Source: Rhynchonema sp. JSB1_4
Lineage: Eukaryota; Nematoda; Chromadorea; Monhysterida; Xyalidae
Direction: 5' to 3'
DNA length: 64,000 nucleotides
Assembly: GCA_030248065.1 (NCBI GenBank)
Contig: JASAMV010001434.1
Span: 62,001-126,000, forward strand
Shown here: piece after piece, positions 57,478 to 64,000 of the stretch
Numbering within the stretch: the first letter of the stretch is position 1
Layout of the letters: each line of letters begins with the position of its first letter
The notes under the pieces: model-generated
Database searches by the model: none
The model's input: the letters and a program-made list of their open reading frames with translations, nothing else
What the model was told of the DNA's origin: nothing
Position numbers and translations under genes: made by a program

Positions 57478-60400
57478 ATGTCCGCGCGTGGTTCATCACG
57501 TCTCGACCTATCGTCATTCTACGCTGGTCGCTCAGTGCTGGTCACCGGGGCTACCGGCTTTCTGGGAAAGGTTCTGGTCGAGAAGCTGTTGCGATCGTTG
57601 TCAGGGATCACCAATGTGTACTTGTTAATTCGACCACAGAATGGGCATGATGCCAAACAAAGACTGCTCAAGATCACCGAATCAAAGGTGTGTTTCATTG
57701 TTTGTTGTTTTGCGGTTTTGACTGAAAATGGCCACATGTGACCTTTGTGCTCGCGGTGTTCAGGTGATGTTCTGTTCGTTCACAACTTTCATCACGTGCA
57801 CACGAAACATGAGCTTTTATGTCAGTGCAAACTAAGGTGAAGACAAATGAAAGAAATCTTAATTCGCATTCATAATTTTGCCAGATTTTCAACAAAATCC
57901 GCGACACATGTCCGGATCGATTCGACAAGTTGATCCCAATCAGTGGCAATCTGATGGAGCACAATTTGGATGTGAATGACGAAGACCGGGAAACATTGTG
58001 TCGACATGTCAGTGTGGTGTTCCATTGTGCCGCGACGGTGAAATTCGATGAAGCGCTCAGGTTGGAATCCTTTCAACCTTGATATTGTGTGGTTCAATCT
58101 GGTTCACGTGGACGAACGAGACGCTACTTACAGTAGCGATAACCGGTCTGGTCGAAATGAGTAATAAACACTGCTTGGCTGACAGATGATAGCTCTCAGA
58201 AGCAAATTTTCGCACCTTTGGTCGATTTTGGCCGATTTTAAGCCATTTTTTAGTCAGTCCAAGAAATGGTAGTTTTGGGGTGAAAATTGAGAAAAACTGG
58301 GGAAGATGCCGTGCCAGAGAAGGGGAGATGCAGTGCCTGAGCGCGGGGGTCACATACCGAACCGGCGATTAGGCGATACTGTACTTTTGTGGCGGTCCCC
58401 TAGTCCCCGCCCCGCCCCAGCACTGATTGTGAAACATCAGCCAGCCAGCCATCAGTGTTGCAGAATATCAGTCGAGATGAACGTGATCGGCACGCAACGT
58501 CTGATGTCGCTGTGTGAGCACATGTCCAATCTGGTGGCCTTTGTGCACGCGTCGACCGCCTATGCGAATTGTGATCGAACCAGGATTGTCGAGAATGTCT
58601 ACCCGCCACCCATACAGCCACAGAAATTGATCGATGGATTAGAGTCAGTGATATTGGGGCAATGCGTGATGTCAGAATTGTCTCTCAAATGACGCTTGAT
58701 CAACTGTTTCAGTATGGTCACGTTCAAGCTGACTTGCTGCTTTTTTGAAAGATTGATTGTTGACCACGGCGGTTTTCTGATGGTTTTAGAGACGAAAAAA
58801 CTGTTTCCTCAATTAAGAGATCTTTTTGCAAATTCCCTGTTTGCTGAAAGTTGTGGGCCTAGAAAGTGACACCAAAAAGACAGATTTCCAAATGTTTGTC
58901 TAAATCCTCTGTGTAATGTTTTTCGGCTAATTGTGATATCCAAACTATTTCCCAATCCTGGGAAAGGTCTGGTTCCAAAAAGATGAAAAGTTAATTTGCA
59001 TGTTTCGACAAATTCATTTTCACCGCTGCTGCAAGTCATATTTTTGCCAGTGAGGTGACGAGCGTGATCAAGTTAAGTGGACGATTACCCATCGATTATA
59101 TGTTACTCTTGACGAATTGCACGTTCAATTTGACACCACTTTCCGTATTTCGCATCAGCCAATGCTTTCTGCAGCTGGATGTCAGATGACATGGTCGATG
59201 CAGTCACCCCGCACATTGTCGGCCGACGTCCCAACACGTACACTTTGACCAAGGCGTTGGCCGAATTCGTATTGGTCCACGACGATCGACAATTGCCGAT
59301 TAGTATTGTTCGACCGTCGATCATTGGGGCCACTTGGCGGGAACCACTGCCCGGATGGACGGATAATTTGAATGGACCGACCGGACTGTTTGTCGCTGTT
59401 AGTTGGATCTTGGTTGCGATTTTCCTGTTAGTTTGTTGAGTAGTTGAGGACAATATCGTCTGTTCTTGAATCACGTCTTGTGTTGGGTCCGTCAGCAGTG
59501 ACAAACCCATCAGTTTTCTGCGTCCAAAATAGGCTGTCTGCGCAACCAATGCTTCGTCTGGGACTTCGTTGGATGTTAGACACGGTCGTGATTTATCAAA
59601 GTTTTTGACACTTTCAACTCTCAGCTCATCGTCGTCCACTCACGCCGAATGCCATAGACTTACTATGTATGTCTGACGCTCACGCATGGCTGCTTGGTTT
59701 GACGACTTTCGTTGATGATCTGAGTTGATCACATATATATTAATTAGCCCCATTTCGACTAGTGACACGCAGGTGGCCAAAGGCGTGCTGACAAACATGT
59801 GCGGCAGCGTCACAGCCAAAGCCGACATCATCCCGGTGGACATCGTATCGAATCTGCTTATCGCCACGGCTTGGCATCGTGCCAACAATCAGTACGTCAG
59901 TCTATTTACTCTATTTTGTTTCATTTTCAAATTGAAACAAGGAGAATATCACCATATCCAGACCGGACCACATTCCGGTGATCAACTGTTGTTCGGGTCG
60001 GCTCAACCCGGTCCGTTGGGGCTACGTTGTGCGATATCTGGAAGTGCTCTATCGACGCGTGCCTGTCGACAATGCGTTCAGATGGCCAAGCACCAAGTTC
60101 CATGATAGTCGGTCGGTTTGCATCATGGTTGCATTTATCGTGCTATCCGTTTTTGTCAGAATATTGACAAAAGTTGTATTTTTCTTCAGACACGCCTTTG
60201 AAATACATCTTGCCTTGAAACATCTCATGCCTGCCTACATTATTGATGCAATTTGTCGACTGCTTGGCAAGAAAGCCAGGTGATTGCCCACACTTGCTAT
60301 TGTTTTTCTTTTTTTATCGGTCTCGCGCATGCACAGCTGGCTCATTCTCAAGCTTGCAGGTTTAGGCAGCCAGTTAGGCTTTGGGCTCATGCTTATCGTG

Positions 60401-61274
60401 ACACTTGGGCTTAGACCTACAGGTTCAACGAAAGCCAGACTTTTTACACGGGCATCAGCGTCGCCAAGCCTTTTCATCAAATCATAAACCGAACAATTTT
60501 TGCAGAATGGTGAAAATGTACTCGAAACTAATCAAAGTGGTCGAAACGCTGCACTATTTCACTTGTCGCGAATGGGATTTTCAGTCGAAAGCAATTCTTG
60601 AAATTTATGAACAAATGACAGACGAAGATAAGCAAGTATGTGCATTGGATCTGTTCTTGACTTTTTTTTCAAAAATTACTTAAATTTTTACAAATCAGTG
60701 CATATTCGTAACATAAATCGCACTGTTTTTTGCTTTGCAGGAATTTTGTTTCGACATTCGTCAAATGAACTGGGAGCATTATCTGCACACGTACATGCTC
60801 GGCGTGAAGAAGTACATTCTCAATGATGATTTCGCACAACTACCTCAAGCTCAGATGCATATAAATAGGTGTGTGCAATTCGCCTTTCAATCAAATACAC
60901 ATTATTAATTAAGCGGATCGGGTCGGTGTTGACGTGACGTTACGTTTTGTATTCCCACAGCCGCATAATAAGCCAGTTTACGTTAGTGTCGTCATCACTA
61001 AGCTTCGAAGCACCCTGAATACGAAATGTCATCTGATCATCGCTGGACTCGATGTTGTTGCAGACTGAAATGGCTGTCGGTTACGGTCAACCTCGCATCG
61101 ACGGCCATTTGCGTGCAAGTGCTGTTGCGTCGCTGGTCAAGCAGACGTCGCTGGATGGTGTTCCTGGCCGCAGCGTTTGCACAGACGTACAACACACTGA
61201 AGAGTCCGGACATACCGCTGGCTGTGACTGATGATGAACTCGAACGGTCGATCAGACAAATGACCGTCGATTGA
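57478..61274 (+). CDS. FAR1: Fatty acyl-CoA reductase
   Basis: NADPH-dependent reductase turning long-chain acyl-CoA into fatty alcohol for ether lipids or waxes; peroxisomal or ER membrane in animals. Eleven exons: 57478-57687, 57885-58060, 58464-58643, 59051-59071, 59175-59397, 59773-59895, 59942-60111, 60190-60279, 60506-60635, 60741-60868, 61064-61274. Phases close, 553 aa (animal FARs about 515). The Rossmann dinucleotide motif is TGATGFLGKVLVEKLLR at the N-terminus; VVFHCAATVKFDEALR follows. The catalytic Tyr and Lys are in NTYTLTKALAEF, followed by ISIVRPSIIGATWREPLPGW. The C-terminal sterile-type domain has FDIRQMNWEHYLHTYMLGVK and a basic hydrophobic stretch near the end that could anchor the membrane. 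A 21-nt micro-exon (59051-59071) is needed to keep the frame. The symbol is given for family; FAR1 versus FAR2 cannot be told apart. Confidence 0.96.
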
Positions 61275-63027
61275 TTGGAGTTTTATGCTTTGCTCGGTTG
61301 TGTTTCTCTTTTGCTCAGTTGTTTGTCTTGTTGGTTTTCGTTTTTGTTGTTGGAGCACCGCACCACTGGCTGATAAATCAGGTACGATTCGCAAAAAAAA
61401 TGCCAAATTAATCGGGTCCGGTTGATGTGCCTGTAGCGAGGCACGACCGTATGCAACCATTTCGAAATATCAGCTAGCCGTGTGTTCCCATGTTCCGTTT
61501 TAATAGCACCCATTATTTAGAGTCACCATGTCCATCGTTTCTTGTCCTTTTTAGTTTTTTTCTGTCATCACTGCTAATCTACTTATACCTACCATTTGCC
61601 TCACACCATTGTCACACGCTGTTTGTGTGTTTGTTACGATTCGGGCAACTTTACGAGCTTATCCGCTTTTTTCTTTCTTTTTTATCTTTTTTCTGTTATC
61701 CTGGCGTGGGTGGTATGGTTGCACCGGTTTGTGGGCACATACATACCAATGCCTATGTGTTACTGGTTCACATTGTACTATTTATGGCACCAGCACCCAA
61801 AGTACTATATATGCAACTAACGCACAGTTTATTGTTTTTCTGCCACTTTACTACCGGTGTATTTATTGATGTCTACAGTGTACAACATTTCGTTTCATTT
61901 CGCACTATAATACAATCGTTAATACTGTCATCTTCTTGACAAAATCAGTTCTTCGAAGTTCGGCGTGGGGTTTTGTTGGCGCACAAATTGAGAATAATAA
62001 AGTAGTTTTTGCGCAAGCGAAGCAAACGACGATTAAAGCGGAAAACATGAAACTTGAAGAAAGTTTAATCCTTGCTATCCTTCATGCGAAACAACAGTTA
62101 TTGTGCGACAGTTGAGTCGCTGGGATGGGATACATCATTTTTGGACTGGGGCTCAGTTCATATGAATGACTCGAGCTCTCCGGGCCTAAATCGGTCAGGT
62201 GCAGGCCTGAATTGACTGCGTGGATGCGAAATCGTTTTGCAAAACATCACCACGCATTGATTGTCACCAAACACACAGGTTGTGAGCACTGAAATGTTTT
62301 CCAAGCCCTGGGTCGCACGCGGGTAACCGATAGGTACCCAGTCACTAACGCACAGGTCAAGCAAAGTGTCCTTCACATAATGCTGGTCGCTAGAACATGG
62401 CAACAGAGCGAGGAAGCGCATAACATTATTCGAAATTTTGATTACCGCAAACCACAGGCCAAACATGCACCAAAAGAAGCGTTTTAGCCTGTGCGACGGA
62501 TATGACACCCGTAATTCATTTCTATGGCCGGACTTGTCAGGTCGTTGGCAATCTATTCCGTACTCTTCTTTCACTTCGCTGTCAGTTTCTTCAGCACAGT
62601 GGGCTGCAAAGATTGCTCATTCTTCCTCAGCTTTGGTTGTTGACCAATCACTACCTGTTGTCGTTTGCAAACAACACGACTCCGAGTCGATCTGCTATTG
62701 GTCGTCACCTCGACATTCAATCGCAGCCACCTCATGTTTGATCCGATTGACATTGAAACTTGCATCGTGGTTCATGAAAGTGGCATAGTGCACCATTGAC
62801 TGGTTTTGATAGCTCGGTCGGGCCGTGTATCAGTTTTTATTACTCACATGCGCAACGACATACTGTAGATTGAGATATTTTATGCCCATGATTGATGACC
62901 CGAAATTTATGAAATACAGGTAATGTGATATATCACCAGTTGACCAGGCTGGTCCTGGACGAAAATCGCAAGCAGCAAAATATTTGTTCAATAGTGAATA
63001 ATCTACAGCGAGCGATCAGCCGACTGT
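61275..63027. other. Intergenic stretch without a recognised gene
   Basis: About 1.75 kb between convergent genes. The open frames here (61490-61939 plus, 62158-62574 minus, 62438-62788 plus) show no domain, no compatible splice sites and no repetitive structure. The 62158-62574 minus frame (ends of type LLPCSSDQHYVKDTLLDLCV) could be a chance ORF or an exon of the minus-strand gene to the right. AATAATAAAG at about 61993 could serve one 3' end. Confidence 0.5.
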
Positions 63028-63798
63028 CTAATTAATTGATGCAGTTTCGACAGGGCTGGGGCTGCCGCTGGGTGCCTCTGACGGGAACGGTGCACTTGAT
63101 GTCTCAGTGTTCACGCCGTAAATCGATGGGGGTTTAGTCTCGGATCCCGATTGTGTCTCCTGGTCCTGCGATTTGAATTTGTCTTGTTCGTATGTCTGTT
63201 GTTCTTTCAATTGTTCAGCTTCGAGTTTTACGATTTGGTCGATTTCTTGGCTGCAAACAACATAAATAGGTGTTTGGGAACAACAGGAACAAGAACATGA
63301 AAATGCAGTTATGTAGAGTAACGTATAGTCCAACCACGAGCTCATGAGACGACCTTTTTCAAAGCTTGCTTGGCCAGGTTCAAAAATGCTCCGGCTACAC
63401 GGGTTTTCGCAAACAAACGAAAGAGATTGGGCCGACAGAGATGATCACAAGATCCAGCTGGCTGGCCTCAATTTGTTGCGTGCTTACACGAACGGCAACG
63501 TTGTTCAACACGCAAAAGTTTTGGTAGTCAAAAGGGAAATTACGCACCGAGGTGGAGAACGTGGTTTTAAAATAATATATGCGTTTCTCTTTCTTTCATT
63601 TCCGAAATACGTGGAACCGGAACATTATTGGCTCCGCACAAGCCAACTTCGAAAAAAGTCGTCTCATGAGCTCGTGGTTGGACTATACATGTACATACTG
63701 GGTGTACTAACTTTATTCCTTTGTCTAGAGTTTGTATCGCCGCCATCTCTTCAACTTTATCGGCTTCTGTTTTTGGTCTGCCAACCAGATTAGCTAAC
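63028..63798 (-). CDS. 3' part of an unrecognised gene, acidic/Ser-rich C-terminus
   Basis: Two exons in phase: 63798-63712 and 63250-63028, ending at TAG. The encoded end reads RLANLVGRPKTEADKVEEMA, then AIQTLDKGINQEIDQIVKLE, a helical Gln/Glu-rich part (AEQLKEQQTYEQDKF), and a Ser/Pro/Thr-rich disordered tail. The intron (63251-63711) holds the TATAGTCC MITE. There is faint similarity of RLANL...KVEEMA to PDCD5, not enough to name it. The 5' end must lie to the right, at or beyond the window edge. Confidence 0.55.
63324..63687. mobile_element. MITE of the TATAGTCC type, copy 3 (diverged)
   Basis: It starts TATAGTCCAACCACGAGCTC and ends GAGCTCGTGGTTGGACTATA, an uninterrupted 20-bp inverted repeat extended by ATGAGACGAC and its complement. 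The interior differs from the 331-bp copies. It lies in the intron of the minus-strand gene at the right edge. Confidence 0.82.
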
Positions 63799-64000
63799 CT
63801 GAATTGCGAATATAACAAACATGAATAAAATACGACCAGATCAATAACAAAACCGCAGCAAATAAAAGCTACAAAAAGCGCCAAGGAGAGAGAAAGATCA
63901 CGGACATCAGGACAGATCACAGGACATGTTAACAGAACTGAAAATTATGCATTAATCCTCGTCCTCGTCAAACGACAAATGTCGGGCTCAGAGGGCATAT

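Noticed and set aside
4596..60224. Reading TGATGTTTCA as proof of nematode piRNA genes
   Set aside because: The nematode core is CTGTTTCA with a defined downstream T start; here the motif also falls in conserved exons and I cannot show 21U-type starts, so only the enrichment is claimed.
63952..64000. Acidic C-terminal end (FDEDED then stop) of another minus-strand gene at the right edge
   Set aside because: An in-frame stop lies 11 codons upstream and the acceptor that would avoid it is weak; too little sequence remains.

Overview
This window is nuclear DNA from an intron-rich animal. All recoverable genes are split by short GT-AG introns, and several are animal families (ANKFN1/wide awake, UBE2O, Asterix, fatty acyl-CoA reductase). 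There are no bacterial operons or Shine-Dalgarno spacing. TTAGGC-like tandem repeats (rc of GCCTAAGCCTAA) occur at about 4.2-4.5 kb, 14.9 kb and 46.7 kb. TTAGGC is the nematode telomere unit, but that alone does not fix the phylum; I only call it a bilaterian invertebrate.

Gene layout: HTRA2-type serine protease (+, 7444-9937); ANKFN1/wide awake (-, 21799-10253, tail-to-tail with HTRA2); a 6.4 kb gene-poor stretch with a large foldback element; Asterix/WDR83OS (+, 28233-31902); a giant UBE2O ubiquitin-conjugating enzyme (+, 32318-53088, about 35 exons); a small membrane protein with two PPxY motifs (+, 54244-55832); fatty acyl-CoA reductase (+, 57478-61274); and the 3' end of an unrecognised gene (-, 63798-63028). 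I rebuilt exon chains by hand from splice sites, reading frame and family alignment from memory. Intron phases close for ANKFN1 (17 exons, 1321 aa), Asterix (4 exons, 109 aa), FAR (11 exons, 553 aa) and the PPxY protein (242 aa from its first in-frame Met). They close everywhere except one junction each in HTRA2 and UBE2O.

The genes are not a functional cluster. They are separate housekeeping or cell-biology genes: mitochondrial quality control (HTRA2), ER membrane-protein insertion (Asterix), ubiquitin transfer (UBE2O), ether lipid/wax alcohol synthesis (FAR) and neuronal/cortical scaffolding (ANKFN1).

Between and inside the genes the DNA is dominated by short non-autonomous transposons. 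I count about 18 hAT-like MITEs; at least a dozen have perfect 8-bp target duplications and several are nested inside one another. There are also a TA-flanked MITE family, a foldback element, several minisatellites, and a small LTR-type element with 93-bp identical direct repeats carrying one lysine-rich ORF. A further layer is a short motif, TGAAACATCA or its reverse complement: its 8-bp core occurs at least 23 times, about ten times the chance expectation, in exons, introns and spacers on both strands.
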